NCBI RefSeq assembly: GCF_025949695.1
Contig: NZ_JAPDFL010000001.1
Location: 2,235,501 to 2,299,500, forward strand
Direction: 5' to 3'
DNA from: Pararhodobacter zhoushanensis
Lineage (GTDB): Bacteria > Pseudomonadota > Alphaproteobacteria > Rhodobacterales > Rhodobacteraceae
DNA: 64,000 bases
The notes beneath the pieces were generated by a model. That model had not been told where the DNA came from. It saw only the letters and a list, made by a program, of their open reading frames with translations, and did no database searches. This document shows positions 55,261 through 62,967 of this stretch, one piece after another. The translations under genes were made by a program, and so were the position numbers. Numbering within the stretch: the first letter of the stretch is position 1; every line of letters starts with the position of its first letter.

Positions 55261-56526
55261 TCAGGCAATCGAGGCCCGGGCACCGGGCGCGATGATCGGC
55301 GGTGTCTTGTTCAACTGGTCAGCCGCAAACCCGGTGATGGCAACGAAGCGCGCCAGATACCGCGCGCGTTCGGCACGGGGGCAGACCTCTTCGATATCGT
55401 CAAAGGACCCGCCGCAACGGGCGTCGATGATGCTGAACAGCTCGAAAGGCCCCTCGGCGCGGTTGCTTTCCACCACCGCTGAAATCGGCGCACACAGCTT
55501 GTCATCATAGACATCGAGCGCCCATTCCGAGAGCCCATGCTCAACGATGCTGGCACCAAGAACACGGGCGTCGATGATCCCTTGGCTTGCACTGTTGGCG
55601 CCGGTGGGAAACATCGGATGCGCAGCGGCGCCCAGCAGCACGACGCGGCCATCGCGCCAGGTGGGGACCGGATCGCGGTCCCGCATCGGCGTTTCGAAGG
55701 CGACGTCGGCGGTGCGGATCAACGTGCCGGCGTCAAGCCAATCCGTGCAGAAATTTTCGAAGTGTTTCGCAATATCAACGGGTTGTGCGGGGTTAAATAA
55801 GGCTCCGTCGGGGCGCACCGTTTGCGCGCCACGTGCCAGATGCGCGATCCAGCAGATCTTGGCCAACCCGTCCGGGCCCGGATGCGAGAAGGGAAAGAAG
55901 ACGAACCGCCTGTCTTTCGTGCCGACCGCTATCGCGCTTGAGCCTGTGCGGATCGGACGCGAGCGCGTCACGCCCCGCCAGAGCACCCCTTTGGACCGGT
56001 TGATGGGGGGCTGATCAGGGTACATCTGGGCGCGCACGCACGAGTTTATCCCGTCAGCCGCCACCAGGATCGCGCCCCTTTCTTCGCTGCCGTCAGCGAA
56101 CAGTGCCGTCACGCTGTCGCGATCCTGCCGGTAGCCTGTGATGCGCGCGCCCAGAACCACGCAATGCCTGCCAAGGCGCTGCATCGCGGTTCTGTAGAGC
56201 ATCGCATGAAACAGGCCGCGATCGACCGAGAATTGCGGCCAGTGAAACCCGGCATCGATGCCGCGCTGTTCACTGCTGATGTCCTTGCCATTCAGGCTGA
56301 CCATGGCCCATTCCCTGAGCGGCAAGCCGACCGAATTCAGCTGCGCCCCGGCGATACCCAGATCGTAAAGCTCTCTCACCGCATAGGGCTGCAGGTTGAT
56401 TCCAACGCCTGCGCGCTGCAATTCGGGCGCCGCATCGTACACGGTGCAGGCGACCCCGATCTGGCGCAGCGTCAGGGCCGTGACCAGCCCAGCGATCCCG
56501 GCCCCTGAAATAATGACCCGCGTCAT
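55261..56526 (-). CDS. PhzS-like FAD-dependent monooxygenase B
   Basis: Paralogue of the next gene, 421 residues, with the FAD motif IISGAGIAGLVTAL, DG motif AADGINSCVRAQMYPDQPPINRSKG, and MWRGVT-equivalent LWRGVTRSRPIRTGS. The GD motif that binds the FAD ribityl/pyrophosphate reads GAAAHPMFPTGANSASQG: the usual Asp is Ala. Either a functional change or a decaying copy. It lies 28 bases after the first P450. Confidence 0.85.
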   Translation of the reverse strand: MTRVIISGAGIAGLVTALTLRQIGVACTVYDAAPELQRAGVGINLQPYAVRELYDLGIAGAQLNSVGLPLREWAMVSLNGKDISSEQRGIDAGFHWPQFSVDRGLFHAMLYRTAMQRLGRHCVVLGARITGYRQDRDSVTALFADGSEERGAILVAADGINSCVRAQMYPDQPPINRSKGVLWRGVTRSRPIRTGSSAIAVGTKDRRFVFFPFSHPGPDGLAKICWIAHLARGAQTVRPDGALFNPAQPVDIAKHFENFCTDWLDAGTLIRTADVAFETPMRDRDPVPTWRDGRVVLLGAAAHPMFPTGANSASQGIIDARVLGASIVEHGLSEWALDVYDDKLCAPISAVVESNRAEGPFELFSIIDARCGGSFDDIEEVCPRAERARYLARFVAITGFAADQLNKTPPIIAPGARASIA

Positions 56527-56554
56527 GCTCCCTCCGGTCTGTGGTGACCGCAGG

Positions 56555-57736
56555 TTATCCGGCAGGTGTCAACGCAAGGTGAACGGCAAGGGGTCCATAT
56601 TCCGGCCAGCGGGTCATTTCCAGCGGGCCGGTCAGGCGCAGATCGCGGGTTTTTTGCGCGATTTGCAACAACACCTCGGCCAGCAGCACCCGCGCCAGCG
56701 GCGAGCCGGGGCACATATGCGGGCCACGGCCAAAAGTGACCAGATCGGGCGCGTCCCGGTCCAGCCGGTAGCTGTGCGGATCGGGGAAGACATCCTCGTC
56801 CCGGTTGCCCGAAGTGAAGACCACGGCCAGCGGATCGCCCTCTTTGACCAGCTTGCCGCCCAGTTCCACATCGCGCGTCGCGGTACGGGCAAAGCCGCGG
56901 TACGGGGTATAGAGGCGCAGCAGTTCTTCCAGCGCCACCGGCACCAGCGCCGGGTTTGCGGTCAGTTCGGCGTGGTGTTCTGGGTGGCGCGCAAGGTGCA
57001 CGGCCATCGAGCCGATAAAGGTCGTCGGCGCGATGATGCCGACCAGCAGGAATTGCCGCAGCGCGCCAAGGATCTTGTCATCGGGCAGTGCCGCGCCGTC
57101 GACCCGAACCGCCAGCAGGTTTGACACCGGGTCCAGATCGGGGTCTTGCGGGCTGGCTTTGCGGTCCTCGATCAGCCGCGCGGCGATGTTGTAAAGTGCG
57201 TCCGAGCGTTCGCGCAGCAGGTCGAAATCCTGCCGTTGCAGCGCCATGTTGAACTCGGCCCCGACAATGCGGATCTCAGCCGCTTCATCGGGCGCAAGGC
57301 GGAAGAATTCGGCCAGCAGCGCGATGGGCAGGGTGAAGGAAAAATCGGCGCAGATATCGCCACCCCCGGCTGCGACGAACGGGTCGAAATGCTCGGCCAC
57401 CATCGCGGCGATCACCGGCTTCCAGTCCTCGATCCGCCGGGGACTGAGAAAGCGCAGAATGGCGTTGCGGTACGGGATGTTACCCGGCGGGTCCAGATGC
57501 AGCGGCGGGCGGCGCTGCGTGGTGGCGACGCGGGGCACGACGTTCTGCACAGTCGTTGTAAAGGTCTGCCATTCGGTCAGCACGCGGCAGATATCGGCGT
57601 GTTTGGTCACCGCCCAGAAGCCCCCCATTTCATCGGCCCAGGCGACCGGGCAATGCCCGCGCAGTTCGGCGAACAGGGCGTGCGGGCTGTCGAAATCCTC
57701 GACCTCGGGGACGGTGAAATCGGCGGGATGAGTCAT
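56555..57736 (-). CDS. Cytochrome P450 A, atypical I-helix
   Basis: A 393-residue P450. Haem-ligand loop FGRGPHMCPGSPLAR with Cys342, and ExxR as Glu271-Arg274 (EELLR). The I-helix segment that normally reads A/G-G-x-D/E-T-T is VGIIAPTT (232-239); aligned on the following RHP, the acid-alcohol pair is replaced by Ile-Ala. The helix-C His after DPP is Asn86 (DPPGN). No ferredoxin gene is adjacent. Its ATG overlaps the stop of P450 B (ATGA). Confidence 0.88.
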   Translation of the reverse strand: MTHPADFTVPEVEDFDSPHALFAELRGHCPVAWADEMGGFWAVTKHADICRVLTEWQTFTTTVQNVVPRVATTQRRPPLHLDPPGNIPYRNAILRFLSPRRIEDWKPVIAAMVAEHFDPFVAAGGGDICADFSFTLPIALLAEFFRLAPDEAAEIRIVGAEFNMALQRQDFDLLRERSDALYNIAARLIEDRKASPQDPDLDPVSNLLAVRVDGAALPDDKILGALRQFLLVGIIAPTTFIGSMAVHLARHPEHHAELTANPALVPVALEELLRLYTPYRGFARTATRDVELGGKLVKEGDPLAVVFTSGNRDEDVFPDPHSYRLDRDAPDLVTFGRGPHMCPGSPLARVLLAEVLLQIAQKTRDLRLTGPLEMTRWPEYGPLAVHLALTPAG

Positions 57737-58905
57737 GATGCGAACCTCAGATCCAGATGGGTGACGCCGTATTCCGTCCAGCGCGCCCAGCGGGTGTTGT
57801 CGCCCAAGGTAAAGGCGGGCAGGGCGGCCAACACGTCGAGCGTGATACGCGCCTGCAGCTTGGCGACGGCCTGACCCAGGCAGATGTGCGGGCCGATGCC
57901 GAAGGCGAGGTGACGATTGGGGCTGCGGTCGGCGATGAAGTCCATCGGTGCGTCGAAGACGTCGGGGTCGCGGTTGGCGCTGAGGTAGTTCAGCGCCACG
58001 GGGCAGCCCTGCGGGATGGTGACGCCGCGCAGCTCAGTGTCCTCGGTCGCCACGCGCACCAAGGCCTGATTGGGCGCGTAGCAGCGCAGCATTTCCTCGA
58101 TCAACAGGCGGCGGTCGGCGGTGCCGTCGCGCAGGCGGGCTTGCAGATCAGCGTCCCGCGCCAGATGCCACGCCATCGAGCACAGGAAGTTGCGCGGTAC
58201 GACATGCCCGCCGATCAGCATCAGCCGGACCATGCCGGCGAGTTCCTCGAAGCTGTAGGGCCCGCCCTCGGGCGCAAAGGCCATCAACCCGCTGACGATA
58301 TCGGTTTCGGGGTCACGCGGTTTGGCAACCCGGTCTTTGACCAGCGCAATGGCGAACCCGTCGATGGCCTGACTGATCTTGCCCGCTTGAGGCATGTCGA
58401 GGCCCTGCACGGCGGCGACATAATCGTGGCCCAAGCGCCCCAGTTCCTCGGCCTCGTTCAGATCCATGCCCGCCAGAATGCACAGACTGCCCACGGTGAA
58501 GGGCGCAGCGAAGCCGGTGCCGAACTCGGGGGCCTCGGCGGCTCGCAGTGTCTCGGCCAGCTGCTCGGCCAGCGCCCGCGTCGGGGCCTCGATCGCGCGG
58601 ATGCGGTTTTCCTTGAAGAACAGGTTCAGCCCCTTGCGATAGCGCATCGCCTCGGGCGGGTCTTTCTGCAACGGCAGGCGGGGCAGGCCCTTGCGCGGGC
58701 TAGCCGGGATCACCGTCTGCACGGTCGCGGTAAAGCGCGCATAGTCTTTGGATGCCATGACCACATCGTCATATTTGGTCAGCGTATAGAACCCGCCCCA
58801 GTTCTGCGATCCGGCCACCGGGCAACGCCCGCGCAGATCGAGCAGCGCGGCTTGCGGATCGGCCTGCACGTCGGCCGAGGTCGGGTCCCAGTCATGCGGG
58901 ATCAT
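57733..58905 (-). CDS. Cytochrome P450 B, atypical I-helix
   Basis: A 390-residue P450 that starts MIPHDWDPTSADVQADPQAALLDLRGRCPVAGSQ at 58905, overlapping the dctM stop (ATGA). Haem loop FGIGPHICLGQAVAK with Cys342, ExxR as Glu271-Arg274 (EEMLR). The I-helix reads IGGHVVPRN (231-239), again without the usual acidic-Thr pair, and the helix-C His is Ala86 (DPPEA). Its motifs align colinearly with P450 A, so the two are related duplicates. A hydroxylase acting on the operon's transported substrate is likely, but electron source and substrate are unknown. Confidence 0.88.
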   Translation of the reverse strand: MIPHDWDPTSADVQADPQAALLDLRGRCPVAGSQNWGGFYTLTKYDDVVMASKDYARFTATVQTVIPASPRKGLPRLPLQKDPPEAMRYRKGLNLFFKENRIRAIEAPTRALAEQLAETLRAAEAPEFGTGFAAPFTVGSLCILAGMDLNEAEELGRLGHDYVAAVQGLDMPQAGKISQAIDGFAIALVKDRVAKPRDPETDIVSGLMAFAPEGGPYSFEELAGMVRLMLIGGHVVPRNFLCSMAWHLARDADLQARLRDGTADRRLLIEEMLRCYAPNQALVRVATEDTELRGVTIPQGCPVALNYLSANRDPDVFDAPMDFIADRSPNRHLAFGIGPHICLGQAVAKLQARITLDVLAALPAFTLGDNTRWARWTEYGVTHLDLRFAS

Positions 58906-60182
58906 CGGGCGAACACCGTCGTCGGCAGCCATAGCGATATCTCCGGTATGTAGGTCACAAGAAGCAGGAACACGGCCATCGCGGCGATGAAGGGCAGAAC
59001 ACCGCGGATCGCCTCGCTGAGCGGGGCTTTGGCGATGGACGAGAGCACGAACAGGTTCAGACCAATCGGCGGCGTGAGGAACGCGATCTCCATGTTCACG
59101 ATCAGGATGATGCCGAAATGGATCGGGTCGATGCCAAGGGCGGGCAGCAGCGGCAGCACGATGGGGGTGACGATCAGCAACACCGCCACAGCATCGAGGA
59201 ACATGCCCATGATCAGCATGATCAGGTTGAGTGCGATGAGGAATTGCCACGGCGACAGGCCGGTTGCGGCGGCCCAGCGCACCAGCGCCGTGGGGATGCC
59301 GCTGCCGGTGATCCAATGCGCGAAGAGCATGGCAAACATGACGATGAAGGTCACGGCAGAGGCGGCTTTCATCGCCTCGGCGGTCATGCCGAAAATGTCG
59401 CGCCACGTCACCTCGCGGTAGACCAGCACGGCGATCAGGACCGAGGCAATCGCGGCAACCCCGGCGGATTCGGTGACGGTGGTGATGCCCGTATAGATGC
59501 CGACAAAGACCGAGATCGGGATGAACAGCGCGGGCAGGGCGCGCAGGTTGCGGCGCAGGAACTCGGCCCCCGACACGCGGGTGCCCGAGGCATAGCCTTT
59601 CTTGCGCGAGATGATCATCACCACGACCGCAAGGATCACCGCCTGAATGAGGCCCGGGATCACCCCGGCCAGGAACAGGCGCGGCACCGAGACCTCGGCG
59701 ATCAGGCCATAGAGGATCATCGACAGCGACGGCGGGATCAGGATGCCCAGCGTGCCCGAGGCGCCGACAGTGCCCAGCGCGAAGGGGCGGTCATAACCGC
59801 GCGCCATCATCGCCGGGATCAGGAAGGTGCCCATCGCCATTGCGGTCACCACGGACGAGCCGCTGATTGCCGCGAACAGCGTCGTCGCCAGCACGCAGAC
59901 CAGCCCCAGCCCGCCACGGAAATGGCCGACCCAGGCTTCTGCGGCGTCGATGATGATGCGCGCGATGCCGCCGCGCTGCATGAAGGTGGCGGCCATGACG
60001 AAGAACGGCACGGCCAGGAAGGTTGTCGAGTTGATGCCCGAGATCGAGGTCATCGCCGCGTCCATCAGCGGACGCCCCTCGAACGACAGCATGACCAGCG
60101 CCGAGACACCCAATGCCACGAAGATCGGCGCGCCCAGTGCCATCAGCACCAGCAACCCGCCCAGACCAAGGATCGCTTCCAT
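58902..60182 (-). CDS. TRAP transporter large permease (DctM type), system 3
   Basis: A 426-residue permease with DctM motifs: TLFAAISGSSVVTAMAMGTFLIPAMMARGY, VGASGTLGILIPPSLSMILYG, and LTPPIGLNLFVLSSIAKAPLSEAIRG. The start at 60182 overlaps the last base of the small-subunit gene's stop. Unlike system 2 it is intact. Confidence 0.94.
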   Translation of the reverse strand: MEAILGLGGLLVLMALGAPIFVALGVSALVMLSFEGRPLMDAAMTSISGINSTTFLAVPFFVMAATFMQRGGIARIIIDAAEAWVGHFRGGLGLVCVLATTLFAAISGSSVVTAMAMGTFLIPAMMARGYDRPFALGTVGASGTLGILIPPSLSMILYGLIAEVSVPRLFLAGVIPGLIQAVILAVVVMIISRKKGYASGTRVSGAEFLRRNLRALPALFIPISVFVGIYTGITTVTESAGVAAIASVLIAVLVYREVTWRDIFGMTAEAMKAASAVTFIVMFAMLFAHWITGSGIPTALVRWAAATGLSPWQFLIALNLIMLIMGMFLDAVAVLLIVTPIVLPLLPALGIDPIHFGIILIVNMEIAFLTPPIGLNLFVLSSIAKAPLSEAIRGVLPFIAAMAVFLLLVTYIPEISLWLPTTVFAR

Positions 60183-60697
60183 TATTCGACCTTTCCGGGC
60201 AGCGCTTCAGCCGCAGTGGTGATCCCGCGTCCGACAATCGCCAGCAGAACGATGCGCAGGGCCATCAGACCCATGCCGACAGGCAGCGCCAGAAACAGTG
60301 TCCATGCTTGTGGTGTCCGCAGACTGGATGCCGAGCGGTCATCGAGCATTTTCGAGAATTCAAAGGCTTCCCAGCCAAACCAGAACATCGCGGCGCAGAA
60401 CGCCAGTGTCAGCGCGCCGGTGAACAGCACCGCCGCGCGGCGCAGATGCGGGGGCAGGCCGGTCACCAGAATTTCGGTGTTGATGTGACGGCCTTCGGCC
60501 GCCAGCACGCTGCCCCCCAGCGCGGTGGCCCAGACGATGAAATAGAGCGCAACTTCGTCGGCCCAATCGACCGCATGCTGCGGGGCCAGAACCCGCAGCG
60601 CGGCGCCGCCCATGAAGGTGAACAGCGCACACAGCACCAGCGTGCCGATCAGCACGGTTTCGATCCGTGACCAGATCGAGAGTAATCGCTCAAGCAT
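60182..60697 (-). CDS. TRAP transporter small permease (DctQ type), system 3
   Basis: A 171-residue protein with four hydrophobic segments: VLIGTLVLCALFTFMGGAALRVLAPQHAVDWADEVALYFIVWATALGGSVLAAEGRHINTEIL is recognisable DctQ sequence. It lies 54 bases after dctP. Confidence 0.86.
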   Translation of the reverse strand: MLERLLSIWSRIETVLIGTLVLCALFTFMGGAALRVLAPQHAVDWADEVALYFIVWATALGGSVLAAEGRHINTEILVTGLPPHLRRAAVLFTGALTLAFCAAMFWFGWEAFEFSKMLDDRSASSLRTPQAWTLFLALPVGMGLMALRIVLLAIVGRGITTAAEALPGKVE

Positions 60698-60751
60698 CTC
60701 AGACTCCGCGGGGAAGGGTGGTCAGGCGGGATAGCCCGCCTGACCGTCGTG

Positions 60752-61759
60752 TCACTGGCTGTGCAACGCTGCCGCGACGCGACCAACGAAATCGGCGTCC
60801 ATGCCCGAGGCTTCGACGATGCCGGGCTGAAGATCCATCATCTGCGCGCGCATCGCGCCGATCATCTCGTCGGACGGATCGGCGTAGGTGATGCCGTTTT
60901 CCTCATTCGTGGCGCGGGCATGCTCCAGCTCTTCGGCCGAGGCGTCACGCGCCCAGCCGACGACCTGCGCCCAGGCCTGATTGATCACGCCGCGCTGTTC
61001 TTCGGTCATGGCGTCCAGCGTGCGGGCCGATGCCAGCGGGATATAGACCCCCCAACCCGCGTTATCGTTGAAGGCGTGGCGAATGCCTGCCTCCCACAGA
61101 CGCCCGCCCGAGATGGTCAGATCGGTGACCGAGCCCAGCCCCTGAATCTGGCCCTGCGTCAGTTGCAGCACGATCTCGGTGCGCGGGGTGGCCACGCCGT
61201 TGATGCCCATCGCGCTCATGATCTGCACCACGACCGGGCTGGGCGGGGTGGCGACGGTGCGGCCTGCAAGCTCTTCGTAGCTGGCCGCAGGTTCGGTGGT
61301 GTAGGCGGTGTTGTTGGGGGCGAATTCGAAATGCCCGCCCTCAGGCACCACGATGCCGCGCTGGGCGACCATGCCCCACAGCTCGGCCCCCAGCGGGCCG
61401 TCCAGCACCGCGCGGATGTCATCGCGGGTGGCGCCAAAGAACATCGGCAGGGTGATCACGCTCAGGTTCGGCTCAAGCCGGCTCAGCGTCGGGCTGGCCT
61501 GAATCGACAGATCCAGCGCGCCCGAAGCCAGCGCCCGGATCGCATCGGCCGAGTTATAGAGCTGACCGGCCGGGAACACCTCGACGGTGATGTCGCCGCC
61601 CGACAGCTCGGCAATCGCCGCCGCCCACTGCTCGGCGGCCTGATTGCGCACATGGCCCGGCGGGGTTTCCACCGACAGCCGCAACTCAAGCGCCTGCGCG
61701 CCCGAGGCGATCATCAGTGCGGCGGCCAGAGCGCCGCTCAGGTTGAAAAGCTTAGACAT
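60752..61759 (-). CDS. TRAP transporter substrate-binding protein (DctP type), system 3
   Basis: Periplasmic receptor of 335 residues (signal peptide MSKLFNLSGALAAALMIASGAQA). In the segment where DctP proteins usually carry GxKxR for carboxylate binding, this one reads ELAGRTVATPPSPVVVQIMSAMG (163-185), with no Arg at the usual place; Arg167 is two to three positions earlier. The cargo may therefore bind differently from a simple carboxylate. It is 36 bases after the CoA-transferase gene. Confidence 0.92.
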   Translation of the reverse strand: MSKLFNLSGALAAALMIASGAQALELRLSVETPPGHVRNQAAEQWAAAIAELSGGDITVEVFPAGQLYNSADAIRALASGALDLSIQASPTLSRLEPNLSVITLPMFFGATRDDIRAVLDGPLGAELWGMVAQRGIVVPEGGHFEFAPNNTAYTTEPAASYEELAGRTVATPPSPVVVQIMSAMGINGVATPRTEIVLQLTQGQIQGLGSVTDLTISGGRLWEAGIRHAFNDNAGWGVYIPLASARTLDAMTEEQRGVINQAWAQVVGWARDASAEELEHARATNEENGITYADPSDEMIGAMRAQMMDLQPGIVEASGMDADFVGRVAAALHSQ

Positions 61760-61795
61760 GGTGAATCCTCCTCCCAGTGGATTGCGATGATGGCG

Positions 61796-62920
61796 TCAGC
61801 CTGCCCCCAGAACGGGGGCAGGCCGGTCGGTGCCCGGTCCGCCCTCGCGGAACCGGAACCCGGCGTTCAGAACGCGCTGCGTACCGCCGGTCGGCGCAGG
61901 CAGCGACAGGAACAGATCGCGCTGGGCGAGATGCGGCATGGCCACGGCCTGGCCCACATCCTGCACCCGCGCGGCGGGAACACCGACAGCCCGCAACGCA
62001 TCCTCCCAGTGCGCTGCGGGCTGGGTCGCCAGCGCCGCCGCCAGCGTCGCGGCAAGCGCGTCGGCATGGGCGGCACGGGCGGTCCGGGTGGCATAGGCGG
62101 GATCGTCCAGCAGATCGTCCAGCCCCAGCACGGCAAGCAGCTTGGCGACATGCCAGTCCTCGACCGCGCCGATGGTGATCTCGCCGTCGGCGCAGGTGAA
62201 GGTATCCGAAGTCGGCGCACGGCTGAAGCCGCGGTTGCCGGTGCGCAGAGGTTCCTCGCCGGTCATCAGCAGCGGGTTGACCACCGACAGCAGCATGACC
62301 AGCGCCGCATCCAGCATTGCCACGTCAATCTCTTGCCCGGTCACCAGCCCGCGTTCGCGCTGCAACAGCGCCGTCTGGATGGCGAAGGCGGCAAGCAGCC
62401 CGGTGAAGGTATCGACCAGCGGAAAGCCGATGCGCTGCGCGGGATCGCCGGGCAGGCCGCTGAGCTGCATGACGCCCGACAGGCTCTGGATGATCTGATC
62501 CATCGCCGCGACATCGGCCATCGGCCCAGACTGGCCAAAGCCGGACACCGCGCACCAGATCAGCTGCGGGTATTTCGCCCGCATCTGGGCAGGCCCCAAC
62601 CCCAGACGGGCCATCACGCCGGGGCGGAAATTCTCGACCACCACATCGCTTTGCGCGATGATCGCTTCGGCCTGCGCGCGACCTTCTTCGGTCTTGAGAT
62701 CCAGCACGACCGAGCTTTTGCCAATATTGATACCGGCAAAGGCCGGGGCCATGCCGCGCTGCGCCGGGTCCAGCGTGTAGTTGCGCAGGGCATCACCGCG
62801 CGGCGGCTCGATCTTGACCACCTCGGCACCGTTCAGGGCCAGAAAATGCGTCGCCAGCGGACCGGCCACGACATGGCTGAAGTCGGCGACCCTGATTCCG
62901 GTCAACGCACGCTGTGCCAT
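61796..62920 (-). CDS. CaiB/BaiF-family (class III) CoA-transferase
   Basis: A 374-residue transferase; start MAQRALTGIRVADFSHVVAGPLATHFLALNGAEVVKIEPP at 62920 with GGGAGG upstream. IGFPLVDTFTG carries the catalytic Asp170 that forms the glutamyl/aspartyl-CoA thioester intermediate in this family. DLKTEEGRAQAEAI and SDVVVENFRPGVMARLG are typical. Beside a 2-hydroxyacyl-CoA dehydratase-type protein it could activate a 2-hydroxy acid to its CoA ester, as HadA does. Confidence 0.93.
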   Translation of the reverse strand: MAQRALTGIRVADFSHVVAGPLATHFLALNGAEVVKIEPPRGDALRNYTLDPAQRGMAPAFAGINIGKSSVVLDLKTEEGRAQAEAIIAQSDVVVENFRPGVMARLGLGPAQMRAKYPQLIWCAVSGFGQSGPMADVAAMDQIIQSLSGVMQLSGLPGDPAQRIGFPLVDTFTGLLAAFAIQTALLQRERGLVTGQEIDVAMLDAALVMLLSVVNPLLMTGEEPLRTGNRGFSRAPTSDTFTCADGEITIGAVEDWHVAKLLAVLGLDDLLDDPAYATRTARAAHADALAATLAAALATQPAAHWEDALRAVGVPAARVQDVGQAVAMPHLAQRDLFLSLPAPTGGTQRVLNAGFRFREGGPGTDRPAPVLGAG

Positions 62921-62937
62921 GAGTGGCCCTCCCTTGT

Positions 62938-62954
62938 AGTTCATAGAATGAACT
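62938..62954. promoter_or_regulatory. Short perfect inverted repeat before the CoA-transferase gene
   Basis: AGTTCAT and ATGAACT (7 bp each) flank AGA in the 47-base space between the dehydratase-type gene and the CoA-transferase gene. It could be a regulator site or an internal promoter operator. Confidence 0.4.
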
Positions 62955-62967
62955 AATCATGAGTCTG

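Noticed and set aside
60749..62956. A 735-codon open frame on the plus strand opposite the CoA-transferase and dctP genes
   Set aside because: Same shadow composition and no domain; the minus-strand genes are clear family members.
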